64,000 nt of DNA. It comes from Corbicula japonica. Its lineage: Eukaryota > Mollusca > Bivalvia > Venerida > Cyrenidae. A model generated the notes under the pieces. That model did not search any database and was not told the DNA's origin. It saw only the letters and a program-made list of their open reading frames with translations. Positions 22,109-34,255 of this stretch are shown here, piece by piece. The stretch lies in contig JAZAYU010000001.1 in the NCBI GenBank assembly GCA_038501625.1, positions 5,969,457-6,033,456 on the forward strand, read 5' to 3'. The first letter of the stretch is position 1. Every line of letters starts with the position of its first letter. The translations under genes and the position numbers were made by a program.

Positions 22109-23356
22109 GGGGAGACCGGGGAAAGTTATTACACTTTTAGCATTTTTCAGGATTGTCACTGTTTCAGTTGTGCGACAGTTATGTAAACAGTGGCAATTAA
22201 AACCATAGGAAGTTAAGTTTAATATAAAATTTGATCGATTACAGTTTATAAACTGAATTCATAAAAAAAAAACAATTTTTCGCAAGTAGACCAAAGTGTA
22301 ACAACTTACCCCGGACAAAAACATGCATGTTGTTTCATAAATATAGTCACTGTGGATGTTGAGTTGGAAAGTCGCAAACGTTTCATTATTATAAGGCATT
22401 GATTTTTTTTAAATCTATTGTGAATTCGGATATATTGTATACATAAAGTTGTGGTTTACTTATATTGTTCGAACAAAAACAATGTAAATTTATAACTTTT
22501 GCGAAAGAGTTTTGCGAAAATTTTAATATGATACCTGTAAAAGTGTTAAACTTTAGTATGATACCTGTAAAAGTGTTAAACTAGTCAAATATACATTAAG
22601 GAACAGCCACAACCACAGTCACAGAATACAAAAGCTTATCCACACAAACAAACCGTAGATCTGTATGAAATTCTGAGAGTGTATCAGTTTTTAATTTGAT
22701 CAATTAAAAAAGACACCACAAAAAAGAGAACCAGAAGGGTTACCTTCTTCGAGCGGTCAGTGCCAATAGTTTTCCGCAAGGTATAATGCACTAAGATAAA
22801 GATATCAATATTTCGGGTATTTTTGCGTTTACATGAGCATTTTTCCGATAAAATACCGATAATATTGTCGAAAGTTGTGAAATAAATAGTATTTAGGTGT
22901 ACCATGCTGGTCAAAAATCCATGTTTTGTTGAGGGACGAAATATTACTCTGTAACAATATGCCCCATCACCGACGTAACAACTTGCCCCACCCACCCCTT
23001 GTCGCACTTCAAGGTCGTTAAATATAACATATAGTCTGATTTATTTTTATAATTAGTTTCAAAGAAAATACAAATATTTCTGTTAATTTTTTATTTGTGT
23101 TTAAGACTTGTATATACAATAAGGAGGAAATATAGAAATGTTTTCCAAATTGGACAAAAATTACTTTAACATGGTAAAATCAGTTATTTCTAGCTAATCT
23201 GACTATTTCCCGGACAATTCCAATGAAATTTACACTAAACATAGAGGAAACTTAGAGCATTAATTAAGTATCCATACCAACTTTATCAGTGATGTAATGT
23301 TGTCGCAAAATTAAGTGTAACAACTTGCCCGTGTAACAACTATCCCCGGTCTCCCC
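22109..23356. mobile_element. 1248-bp TA-flanked element with GGGGAGACCGGGG termini
   Basis: TA duplications at 22107-22108 and 23357-23358 flank inverted ends. The left is GGGGAGACCGGGGAAAGTT and the right, in reverse complement, is GGGGAGACCGGGGATAGTT. TTACAC follows in both. Phrases like GTAACAACTTGCCCC and GTAACAACTTACCCC recur inside (near 22300, 22950-22990, 23320), as if the TIR motif were repeated subterminally. A 29-bp direct repeat sits at about 22525-22580. There is no transposase; the minus open frame at 22684-23007 is not protein-like. Confidence 0.7.
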
Positions 23357-23498
23357 TATTTCAAGCACTACAAACATGTCATAATTAGGATTGTTTTATG
23401 TTTCCTGGTAAATGTTATCATTTAAACGAAATGTGTGTAAGGCGTGTGGAGTTTGTTTTTGAATCAATTTATGTTTCGAAGTAAGCCTGTTCCTGGTG

Positions 23499-24285
23499 TT
23501 AAATGCTCTTAATGAACATATCATAAACCGTAGCATTAATGGTTTGTTGTTTAACATTCAATAATTGCTTTAAAAATTTAACATAAACTCTCTCAATATC
23601 AGGAGCTTTATGTAGACCCCATATTTCACTTCCATAACACAATATAGGTAAAACTAAAGAATCAAAAAGTTTAATTTTTTCGGTAACACCTAATGACACC
23701 TTTTCAAATAATGTATTTAAAGAAAACAATGCTTTTAGTGCTTGGGCAGCCAATGCCTTCTGTGCCTGATAAAAATTGCCATTGGCTGTTAATGTTACCC
23801 CTAAGTAAGTAAATTTCTTAACAATACTTAGTTTATATGTATCGTAATAAAAATTAACATTTTCTATTGTGTTACTTTTCTTACAGATCATTATAACAGT
23901 TTTTTTGGTATTTACTTCAATACCCCAGTACTGACAATATTTATATAAGTTATTTAAAAGTTTTTGCAATCCTTCTCTTGTATATGAAAACAAAACTGTG
24001 TCATCAGCAAAAAGAAGCATAAATATTTTCAATTCATGTAAAGATAACATATCAACTGTATTATCATTCAAAGCTTCATACATGTCGTTAATGAAAAATA
24101 TGAAAAGTAAGGGAGATAATGGCTCACCCTGTTTAACACCAGTTTTACTGCTAAAAAAGTTACTTGTATCACCATTTACCCGAACACAACATTTAACATT
24201 TTCATACATAGCCTTTAAAATTTTGACAATTTTCGACGAAACTCCGTATTGTATTAACTTGATATGATATGAAGTTAATCCTGAA
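23499..24285 (-). pseudogene. truncated LINE reverse transcriptase
   Basis: A non-LTR retrotransposon polymerase fragment. Leftward from about 24285: KIVKILKAMYENVKCCVRVN, then TGVKQGEPLSPLLFIFFIND (conserved palm motif), then MLLFADDTVLF with the catalytic ADD. KKTVIMICKK and the thumb region (FTYLGVTLTANGNF, PILCYGSEIWGLHK) follow. The frame ends at TAA near 23499 after NATVYDMFIKSI, where related proteins continue. The N-terminal endonuclease and first palm motifs are absent, so it is truncated at both ends. CR1/Jockey-like groups are possible; I cannot place it further. Confidence 0.88.
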
Positions 24286-24539
24286 AACTATAATTATTAC
24301 TGTTAGCTCTTATGGATTTACATGATTTCTCAGCATTTGAAAATATCTCTAGCTCCTCGGTTATTGTGAATTTTGATGCATGGAATCGCTCCTTTGCTCG
24401 GGAAAGCATAATTTAAACAAGATGCAACAATAAAGGACCTATAAATCGTATTGCATTATATAGGAAGTCAGTATAGATATTTTCCTAGTTCAATCATAGG
24501 TAGATGCAATATAATTTTGTAAAATGAGAACTTGTAAGA

Positions 24540-24835
24540 ATGTAATCTTTACGTAATCTTAATTTTCGCCAAGCAAACGTCACGCGACGAATCGCAATTT
24601 TGCGTGTTGTATCGTAAAGTGACGATGTTGTATTGCAATTAAGCAATATCGTATCGCGTTATGACATGTCGTGCGCTGGGCGACGCACGGCAATGCGATA
24701 CGACATGGCGACATTTCCGAATTTCGTATCGGATTGTCATGATGCGCTGTTTCGCCATGTTGCGATGTCTTATCGCACTTCCGCTGTCGCTAGTCGCATA
24801 TATGGTATTTACGAAGAGATGTCGTTTTAGAATTT
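24540..24835. other. CpG-rich, TATCGC/GCGATA-rich island of unknown nature
   Basis: Unlike its AT-rich flanks, this stretch repeats short words such as ATCGTA, TATCGC, GCGATAC and CGACATG in both orientations. Examples are CGTATCGCGTTATGACATG and CAATGCGATACGACATGG. It may be a decayed inverted-repeat element. The open frame through it is probably incidental. Confidence 0.35.
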
Positions 24836-26010
24836 ATTAAGTGGTTGTATTTCAATATTATGGAACTAAACCGCAGTCGATCAGTCTGACACTATTTGAC
24901 AGACCGGACACATCAATTTGTAAGGATGACCTTCAAACATCGACATTTTCAAATAAATACCTCCGGCAGCGTTTCGGGCCATTAAATTTATGACGCTGTG
25001 TATACCCGGAGGCGGCCCTGCAGTGGGATCAAACCACAACATGTCGATGTAAATAACCACAGACAAAATGTCAAATTAAAGGGAAGTAACGCGTCTAGGA
25101 AACAGAGCCAGGCTCATGGTAAGGACCAGAATAAGTAACTACCCTGAAGTGGTGACGGGAAATGTCACGCGACAACTCGATATCGCATCATTGTGATATT
25201 ACACACAACATTCTCAAACGAAGTTATGAGTATTTCAAAACTTTATGATATTCAAATATCATTATTATATTTCCTGCCAATTATGCGATTAGTGTAATCT
25301 TATTGAAAATGGTAGCAGAGCTTGTGAATCGAGCGAGCCTCTCCTTAAATTAATTAGTTTCACTTAATATGTTCTAAATTACTTTGAATATATAGTGGGC
25401 AAAGCATCGAATTCCCGCCAAAACTAATAAGTAAACAAATCTTAATAAATAAGTACACCAATTTTGACTATTTTCCATTGATTTTTTGTATGAATATCAG
25501 GTTGTAGTCTAATCCAAAGGTTGACATTATTTCAGCCGTTTGATGATCTTACCGGCTCTTTTTTCAAGCAAGTCTTTGTAGATTGCCGCTTTTTGAAATC
25601 AAAGATTTCTGAGTGTGTGTTGTGTATGACTTCAAAGTCCTTCGGCACCTTTAAAGTTTGGCGGGAATTGTGACGACTGTCTTAAGGCGGAGCCAGGAAA
25701 GAAAGAACAACGACCTGCATGACCAAAATTCATCAGTTCAGAGAGTCACTCCGAGGAGAGAACATTCATGGTATATAAATCACATGAATAAATTTTATGA
25801 AAAACAAAAAAAAAACAACGTAAGTGTTATGTAAATTTTTCATTAATTAATTAATTGCACCTGAAAATATACATGTACTATATAAAGTAATAGTTTATTA
25901 CATGTGTCCTAATACACAAGTGTTTTCCTGATCAGTGCCTCGCTTTTGTATCTTTATACTTGTAGCTATTTTGGTGAAATGATAGCTTTTGTTTTTTAAT
26001 ACGCCCGAAG
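24836..26010. other. no gene seen
   Basis: AT-rich. No supported coding exon, RNA gene or repeat boundary. Confidence 0.5.
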
Positions 26011-26640
26011 GGACGATTTATGTTAAGGCGCTGGTCGTCCGTCCGTCCGTTCGTCCGTCCGTCCGTTTTATGTCCGGACTCATTTCTCAGAAACTATTTG
26101 AGCTAGCTTCATGAAACTTGGAATGTAGATACAGGGCAATGTTAGGAAAATGTTCGTCATTTTGATTTTTCTAAGTTTGAGGCTTGCTGTGAGAAAACCA
26201 GAAAAGTAATGCACATCATGTCCGGACTCGTATCTCAGAAACCATAGTAGCTAGCTACATGAAGTCTGCTAGGTAGATAGAGGGTAATACAAGAATTATG
26301 TCAGCAATTTTTACTTTTACGGATTTGAGCCTTGCTGTGCGAAAACTAGAAAACTTTGTAAAATAATGCACATCCATCAGTGATTTATGTCCAGGCTTAT
26401 ATCTCAGAAAATATATGAGCTAGCATCATGAAACCTGGTTTGTAGATAGGGGGCAATACAGTGATGATACCCGTCATTTTGATTTTTCCGGATTTGAACG
26501 TTACTGCGAGAAAACTAGAAAACTTTGAAAAATAATGCACACCTATCATTGATTAATGTTCAGACTCATTTCTCAGAAACTACATGAGCTAGCTTTATAT
26601 AATCTTTATATTTCAACAAAATGCACTCATTGACACAAGC
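26011..26640. repeat. ~150-169-bp tandem repeat with CGTCCGTCCGTCCG leader
   Basis: Starts at CGCCCGAAGGGACGATTTAT and a GTCCGTCC tract. About four units follow, with TCTCAGAAAC at 26085, 26233, 26402 and 26571, and AGCTAGCT and GAGAAAACTAGAAAA in each. Confidence 0.8.
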
Positions 26641-26911
26641 TTTCATTGTCAATATGACCTTTATCCATACTGAATTTGACCATCATTAAAAGGCAACAAG
26701 CTTTTAAGCAGGTGAGCGACTTTAGGATCTTGATCCTCTTGTGATGATGATATGATATTGTTGAGTGCCACGCTCTTGTAATACTGGTTAACCCCTCTTT
26801 AATAAATATGTTGTTATCATGAACAGTTATACAGTATGTGATTTATAAACAGCGCTCGTTGAATGAGAACAAATCTTTTCAATTTCAGGCTGTCGTCTTG
26901 AACATTGGCAA

Positions 26912-29245
26912 ATGGCGAGAGGCGAAACCCTCGGGTGTATTTCAAAATCCAAGTCCGACATAATTGTTTCCAGGTTGAAGGGCGAGTTCAAAATTCCAGT
27001 CAAGCTAAGATCAAACGAACAAATACAGGCACTTAATCTTCTTCGTAAAAGAAAAGATTTTTCTGTACATGAGGACGGCCGCTTGATGTGTTATGGGAAA
27101 ATTGTAATTGTACAGGAAGAGTTACCGAGTTATGTTAAAAGAACATTCAAAGAGAATAATGGTTGCGGATCACGAGTATTGTATAACAAATTGAAGGAAC
27201 GGTATGCAGGTTTCAGTGAAAGAAGTATTAACGAAATACTACAACGAAGTACCTACTATCATAAAGAATACCCAAGATTTACAAACCAGCCATTTCCAAG
27301 GACTGTGAAATCTTCAGCGTCAAATGAGCAGATAGACATAGTAAACATGAAGGGGTTCGAAGTAAAGTATCAAGAGTCAACATATAGATACATACTGCAA
27401 GTGATTGATATTTACTCACGATATACCATGCCACAACCTCTGAAGTCGAAGGCCTCGACAGAAGTAGCAACCGCCCTGGAGAAAGTAATGTTAGACCATG
27501 GGTTTCCCGAAACGATACAATGCGATAATGGATCGGAATTTCAAGGACCAGCTATGAAGTCATTATTGCAGAAGCATAATATCAAAGTCGTTCATGGTCG
27601 TCCGTATTACCCGCAGTCTCAGGGAAAGTGCGAAAGGTCGAATCGTTCTTTGAAAAACAAAATCATCTACTAGTATGCATGCAGACAAGAATCTGGATTT
27701 AACTGGGTCCGTGATTTACAACAAATTGCTCATTCACTTAATACTAGTGTAAAGAGAGTTCTGGGAAATTTGACACCGTTTCAAGTTTATAACGGCAGGA
27801 GCCATACTAGGGCACCCAAGTCATTGAGCAGAAATGAAATCAAAATACGTCTGACTGCAGCATACAAATCCTTCAGGAGACGACAGGTGAAAGGGGCCAA
27901 AAAACCAAGTATGTACAAAAAAGGAGAAAAGATTTTATTGAGATATCCATTCAGTAGACAAAGAGTTCCCACCAAACGACGAATACAAAATGGCATTGTA
28001 AAAGATGCGAAACTCTCCAGAGGCAGATATTTAATAGAATATGTGAGTCCTAAGAACAAAAACATAGTTCAAGAGTGGGTTGGTGTAGAAAACATTACAA
28101 GCTTGACATTGGAAATGGAACGACAAAAGCAACAAAAAATTAACATAGAACAAAAAAATCGCAAAGACAATCACAAAGACAATCGCAAAGACAGAGCTCA
28201 AAAGAAACTTCATCGAGCACAGTATTATCAGGTATTGAAACATGCTGATAAAATTCAGATGTTTGATACAGAATTTCAAAATGGTGTGCATGTTATAATG
28301 AACCCAGAGCCAGACGGTAACTGCCAGTTCGCAGCCATTAAACATCAACTTCAACAACATGGAATCTACAGGGATGAAGCGCAGCTAAGGGGAGAAGCGG
28401 TAGATCATTTGAGAAAGAATCGATGCTTCTACGAACAATTCATTCACGGATCAAGCTTTGACGACTACTTAACGCATATGTCACAAGACGGCTCATATGG
28501 CGATAATCTCACGTTAATAACCATTATTCGCGAGTACAACATGCAATGGTATGTTGTGTCGGCTGCTGGAGCTGACCATTCCGCCTTAGTATCAAAAGAT
28601 GGGGTTTATGATTCTAACCTCCCCCTCATAACTACCGGATATTTCCCCGAAGACAAGGGAATGCATTATCTAAGTGTATCTGTCGATGTCGACCTGCTAC
28701 GTGAATTTACTGAAGACACTGTTTTGCCTACGCCAGAACCAGATAACTTTGAACAGGACCAGGGAGAGACCTCGAATATTGATTCCCTGCGAACCAAGCG
28801 TGCAACAGTGATAAAGGAGAGACAACAGAAGAAAATAAAGAAAACCCGTTTTCCGTTTCGACTTTTACCGCTTCTAGTTCAGGAAATTATTGTTTCTAAA
28901 ATTCTACATCAAAATCCTTCTATGAGATACGTATTGGAAAAGGTGGATGGTTATTTTGTAGAGTTAATAAGAAATATGAACGTCCCTAGACCGAAGATCT
29001 ACGTATCTCCAGCTTTAATTGACACTGTTCCTAACCCTGTGAGTGTGCGTTACTTTCTTATACATCTTGGTAAAAATAGTGGTGTAATTCAAGAAATCAG
29101 AAAAGTAATAATAGACTCCAATTGGGCAAACGCTTGGTTAAGGCTCCGCGCAACTGGAATCAGCTGGTACGAGATTATTGATATATATACTATTCTAGGA
29201 GGTAAATTTCACGCATTTGCAGTCAGAATGCTGAACATTCTCTGA
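26912..29245 (+). CDS. Ginger-like DD35E integrase fused to OTU protease domain (one in-frame TAG)
   Basis: A frame of 778 codons including both stops, interrupted once by TAG at 27671-27673. The integrase core has Asp142 (QIDIVNM), Asp205 (QCDNGSEF) and Glu241 (KCERSN), a DD35E spacing. NWVRDLQQIAHSLNTSV and a GPY-like basic region (GIVKDAKLSRGRYLIEY) follow, then a Lys/Asn/Gln-rich linker. The OTU-type cysteine-protease signature comes next: EPDGNCQFAAI, with Asp and Cys codons at 28313 and 28322, and a C-terminal GMHYLSV with its His codon at 28664. The last ~150 residues are unrecognised (LLPLLVQEIIVSKI faintly F-box-like). An acceptor-like TTTTCAATTTCAG lies just upstream of 26889, so the first exon may be elsewhere. 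Ginger DNA transposons carry Gypsy-like integrases, and OTU domains have been reported in some. OTU proteases remove ubiquitin. The stop suggests a recent lesion or readthrough. Confidence 0.85.
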
Positions 29246-29815
29246 TGAAAACTATGTTATATTATGGACCAAGTAATTTGCAGTTAGAATGCTGAACATT
29301 TTCTGATGAAAATATGTTATATTATGAATCAAGTACATTTTGCCATATATCAATATTTGATATATCAGAATATTTGTTTGAACTTAAAACGTTTCCTTTG
29401 GTAAAAATCGTTAAAAACTTCACTTATTTTGTTTTAGTTAATATTGGACGAGGCGTTATAAAGATAAGGCTCTGACTGGTTCCGTCAGCTGGTACGAGAT
29501 TTATGTTAATATATACTAGTCTAGGAGGTAAATTTCACGCCTTTGCGGTTAGAATGCTGAACATTCAGTGATGAAAATATGTTATATTATGGACCAAGTA
29601 ATTTGCAGTTAGAATGCTGAACATTTTCTGATGAAAATATGTTATATTATGGACCAAGTATATTTTGCCATATATCAATATTTGATATACATGTATCAGA
29701 ATATTTGTTTGAAATTAAAAATGTTTCCTTTGGTAAAAATCGTTAAAAAGTTCACTTATTGTTTTGTTCTAGTAAACATTGGACGAGGCGTTATAAAGAT
29801 AACGCTCTGACTGGT
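29161..29815. repeat. 325-bp tandem duplication of the integrase-OTU gene 3' end
   Basis: CAGCTGGTACGAGAT at 29161 recurs at 29486. The unit includes the last ~85 bp of the coding frame and the downstream flank up to GCTCTGACTGGTTCCGTC. Within each unit a ~60-bp sub-repeat (TTAGAATGCTGAACATT) also occurs twice. Confidence 0.88.
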
Positions 29816-30102
29816 TCCGTCTATTGGTGATTTGTAAAAATAACATGTCTTTTAATTATCTGTGTTTCAAATTCATCTTTAGCTCGGCTGTTTCGAAGAA
29901 AAAGTCGAGGTTTTGTCATAGCCCCCTCGTTGTCGTCGTCTTTGTCGTGCAAAAAAGTTGACATTTTCTAATATCTCTGGTGTTATCCCATGTATCATTT
30001 TCAAACTTGGAACACTTCCTGAATTTACAATTTACCTAACTCTATCATGGTTATTCTCTGAATTATGCCCCTTTTATCTTAGAACATTCTTTAAAAGGTA
30101 AA

Positions 30103-30378
30103 ATATAGAGGTTAAGATTTTTACGTGTAACGTGTACGTGTACGTGTAAAGATTTCAACACTAATTCAATAAGCGCTTAGCAACCCAACGTTGAACAATC
30201 CCGATATCTGCACGTCACAAGTTACGAAGGGTTTCAAATTTGCAATTTCACACGTAAAATAGCGATTTTGCTACTTCTTGAAAACCGATAACGTGTGGTT
30301 ATAGCGAGAGTCATTGCATCGTGGGAAAATGCTACAAGTACACGTACATGTTACACGTAAAAATCTTATCCTCTATAT
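30103..30378. mobile_element. 276-bp MITE, ATATAGAGG termini
   Basis: Inverted ends of about 40 bp. The left is TAGAGGTTAAGATTTTTACG and the right in reverse complement is TAGAGGATAAGATTTTTACG; both continue into GTGTAAC and ACGT-rich sequence. Flanking TA on both sides suggests a TA duplication. Confidence 0.75.
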
Positions 30379-30529
30379 TATCTCTGCTATTACTCGATGC
30401 ATTGCCTCGAAACTTGGAACACGCCTTAATGATGACAACATGCTATTTGCGTGGAAAGTTACATCCATAACTCCATCATGATTATTGAATTTTGCCCCTT
30501 TTTAGCTCTACTATTCTAAGAATATGAAG

Positions 30530-30990
30530 AGCTGTTACAGTCACCCGTGCGTCGGCACACGCGTCCGGTTAAAGTTTTGGGATGAAGTTATATCTCTGAA
30601 ACTACTTAAGATATTAAGTAAATGAAAGTCGCACATGGCTTCGGGTCCCATACCTTTTGGTTGGATTTTAACAGAATTGTGCACAGTTATGTACTTAGAA
30701 AAAATCTTAACCTAGCTTAAAGTTTTTGGAATTTAGTCATATCTCTGAAACTATTGAAGAAATTCAATTGAAAGTTCACACATGGCTCATTGGTCGTTAT
30801 GTAAGATTACTAATTGAGTCCCAAAACTTTTGGTTGGATTTTAACAGAATTACTCCTCTTAATGTACTCAGTAAAATCTTAAACCTATGTTTTAAAGTTT
30901 TTGGAATGAAGGCATATCTCTGAAACTGCTAAAGATTTTCATTTGAAAGTTCACACATGACTTCTATATCACAAAAATTAAATACATGTA
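30530..30990. repeat. ~173-bp tandem repeat
   Basis: TTTTGGTTGGATTTTAACAG occurs at about 30655 and 30828. ATATCTCTGAAACTA recurs with similar spacing. Confidence 0.75.
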
Positions 30991-31068
30991 ATTTATTACG
31001 ATCACCAGTTCGTTGACGTCAGCGTTGACTAACGTTAATGAAATAGTCAAATAACTTCGAAATTATCA

Positions 31069-31360
31069 GGCAGCGTGCACTGCCGCCGGTAAAGCTCGTA
31101 CATTCAAATCTAGGCGGCGTGCACTGTCGCCGTTGGTGCTCGTTCCTTCTACTCTTGGCAGCCTGCACTGCCGCAGGTGATTTTCGTACATTCTACTTAT
31201 GGCAGCGTGCACTGCCGCCGGTAGTGCTCTTACCTTTTACTCTAGGCAGCGTACCCGGCCACCGGCGGAGCTCTTACATTCTAATCTAGGCAGCGTGCAC
31301 TAGCGCCGGTGCTCTTAGCTTCTACTCTATGCAGCGTGCACTGCCGCCGGTAGTACTCGA
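31069..31360. repeat. ~45-50-bp GC-rich minisatellite
   Basis: About seven diverged copies of GGCAGCGTGCACTGCCGCCG followed by a GTGCTC...TACTCTA spacer. The core GCAGCGTGCACTGC can fold on itself. It is much richer in GC than the flanks. Confidence 0.8.
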
Positions 31361-32544
31361 CCTCGCGTTCCTCCGATAACAATGCACTCGTCATGACGCT
31401 ATCGAATCTTCATTGCTTGGGCTATAAGAGGAATAACTCAGATTAATTACTGAATTAAAACATCCTGAAGAAATTCTCCTGATACGCAAAAAGGTCCTAT
31501 TGATTTTCATTGGGCGGGTACGTGCGTGTGTTTCATAGATCCTCTGATATACGTACCTTTGTTCAAAAAAATATGTAACATTTTCGTACGAATTTTTCAC
31601 ACGTGTGACGAATTCGTTTGTGTGAAAATTTCGGTTCAACACTGCTATCAAAACGTTTTCTACAGGCTGATTAGAAACATCTTGTAAACGGTGTCATGAA
31701 CGTTCAACGTTTTGATATAAAAATATTTAGATCTTGCCATTTTTCCAATTTTACGACAATTCCGTTTAACGGAAAACACGGTCATATTAGAATGGGGTAA
31801 GTCGTTTGGGCGGCAACAATACGTATCCAGGCCATAGCTATGCCATAAAAATGGGATTTTAAAAATAACTTCATTACAATATTTTGCGTCGCGAATATTA
31901 CCCATCCCTGTATGCATATAGGGTTAATGTCACTATTTTAATAAAATAGAATTTTATTGTCAGGGCTATAACTTCGTCATGGTTGGAAAGATTTCCAAAA
32001 AAAAACTTAGCACATGAAACATCCAAACAAAACAATGAGTCTTGCACAAGACCAAATCTACTACCTCCTGAAATTCTTCAAACTTCTATAATGTACATAC
32101 CCTCGTCTTCTGATCAGCCAACCAAAAACATTCTTTTTTCTACTTTTTTATTTCCTTAATTCCTAAACAGATTACACCCCACCTCTATTCCCCCAACATA
32201 GTTTTTAATTGTTATTTATCACTATTACTTTAAAAATTAATCATACAATGTACGATATATTTATGACGTATCAGTTTTTGGCATCAACTAGATATTTTAA
32301 CAACAAATAAAAATCATAAAAATTATTATGTGTAATTATATCATTCGGTTAAAATGTTGATTTGCAATTAATTTGCATATTTTTAATATTTTCATATAAA
32401 CTTGTTAAAAATCTATCTGGTCTCAATAAGTACTTGGAATATAACCTCCAATCTTGTGAAGACATTTGTATTTTCTATTTATTGCCATGTTTTGATGCGC
32501 CCACAAAGTGGAAGGCATATAGAGTTGCACTTGTCCATCCGCTG
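31361..32544. other. no gene seen
   Basis: No supported gene or repeat. Confidence 0.5.
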
Positions 32545-32647
32545 CCCAAGGTTATAAAATTGAGCATGGAAACCAGTCTCAAATCTCAAGCATCTGATTG
32601 GCTTGAGATTTGAGACTGGTTTCCAATCACAGCTTTATAACCTTGGC
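32545..32647. mobile_element. fold-back element, copy 1
   Basis: CCCAAGGTTATAAAATTGAG faces its complement near 32646. The arms contain GGAAACCAGTCTCAAATCTC. The loop is short because the central ~40 bp seen in longer copies is missing. Confidence 0.85.
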
Positions 32648-33026
32648 ACCATACGTATGTCCATCCATATGTACGTACATCCCCAAATCTTGCGTCATCA
32701 ACTCCTCCTAAATAACCAGGCGGATTTCTTTCAAATTTGCATAGATGATCAAGCAGGATGAGGAGATGATCGTAAAGAAAGGATTTTTTTCCTGCGACCA
32801 TTTTTACAGAGTTATGGCCCATTATTACAAATTTTGTTGCAGCAGTGGGGGCACCAGAGTCCGAGGGCACATTCTAGTTTTTATAAATTGTTTTATATGC
32901 TTTATTTTGCATTGTTTCTTGTTGGTATTATGACATTCATTATTCATTAAAAAGTGGAACCTTTGTCCATGTAAACCTCCTTGCACATTTTTTTGTGTCT
33001 GGTGATCCAATTCTACCTTTACAGAC

Positions 33027-34255
33027 GGGCTGTTTAACAAAATGGCTGGAAAAGTGAAAAAATAGTGAAAAGTTAAAGTTCATAAAAATTCCAAACCTGT
33101 TATTCTGTATTTTTGCTTATTGAAACTGAGTATAGAACTGAAAAGATTTTGAAATTGGTCAACTGGTTGCTGAGATATTGTCATTTGAAAAAATGGCAAG
33201 TGAAGTGAAAAAAAATGTAAAGAATTTAAGTTCATAAAAAGTCCAAACTGGTTGGTCCATGTGTTTGCACAGTCTTTACAGTGATCAAACTCAGTCAAGT
33301 TATACTCATATGTGGCAGAATAAAAATTTTATGGAGCTTTATGGACCAATATTAAATAAATCAAAGAATTTTAATTTATGTGCTTTAAATACAAGTATTA
33401 CAGTTTCTTATTATTCATATGTGTATTTCTGTTAAAATACATGTTGAAGTATCAAATATAAGTGGTTTAGAACTTGTGGTATCGCATAAAGATATAAAGT
33501 TCATATTGTTAAGAAAGTGTGTCACACGCCTGACAATCACATAAGTGTACTCAAAAATGTTTCACCAAGGCCATTCCTGTTTGTCACAATTTAACAAAAC
33601 ATGACATAGACTTTTAGGAAAAAACATGCTCTTGTTTTCGTGTAAAGGATATGTGGACAGAATATTGCAATATGTGCATAATGTCACACTCCTGACATAT
33701 TTAGCTGACATTTTCTGAAGGGAGCTGCAGACAAATATAATTACAATAGAGGTGATAATATTATAATTATTTCATCTAGCAACATAAAACTTAATGATAC
33801 ACAAACCATTTTTTATGTACTATTCATCTTTAAACTCTTATAAATTTGTAAAGCAAAGATGTATTGATTTTCTTGAGGTATTTTCTAATGTACAACGCTT
33901 GACTTAATAGCATGAATTTTGATTACTTTAAGTATAATATGCTTAATTTTATCATTATTTGATGCCTAATACATGCACGTTTTACCAAAACTTGTCTTTA
34001 CTCAAGCTTTTTGTAAAATAATGGTCTGAACAAACGTGATTTTGAAAAGTGTCACACTTTTTTGTCACACTCCTTACATTTTTTGCCCATTATTTTAAAA
34101 TATTGTTTTAACGGATGGTGCTATTTTGATGAAACTTCACAAATCTTTAAAGGGCATGATGAGACACCTCTGCAAAGAAGGAAAATGGAAGTAACTGTTT
34201 GTTGTACATTTTTATAACAGGAAAACCCAAACCAGCCATATTTTTGAAACAGCCC
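33027..34255. mobile_element. 1.2-kb inverted-repeat element, GGGCTGTTT termini
   Basis: The left end GGGCTGTTTAACAAAATGGC faces a right end which in reverse complement reads GGGCTGTTTCAAAAATATGG. Inside are two ~155-bp direct repeats near 33040-33270 and scattered TGTCACACTCCT(G)ACA words (33520, 33690, 34070). No target duplication is clear and there is no coding frame. Confidence 0.45.

Larger units (their letters stand above)
26890..29815 (+). mobile_element. Ginger-like element (ends not resolved)
   Basis: Spans the integrase-OTU gene and its duplicated 3' flank. I could not find matching terminal inverted repeats or a 4-bp target duplication, so the limits are approximate. Confidence 0.5.

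Noticed and set aside
22684..23007. 107-codon minus ORF as a possible transposase for the GGGGAGACC element
   Set aside because: No catalytic motif. It spans the element's repeated GTAACAACTTGCCCC words.
23998..24267. Plus-strand ORF opposite the LINE
   Set aside because: It is a shadow of the minus-strand reverse transcriptase.
27787..28360. Hydrophobic minus-strand ORFs that look membrane-like
   Set aside because: They are antisense to the Lys-rich linker and GPY-like region of the integrase-OTU gene.
26912..29245. LTR retrotransposon or Polinton as the source of the integrase
   Set aside because: No reverse transcriptase, gag, protease, capsid or DNA polymerase B frames are nearby and no LTRs are seen. 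The integrase-OTU combination fits a Ginger DNA transposon better.
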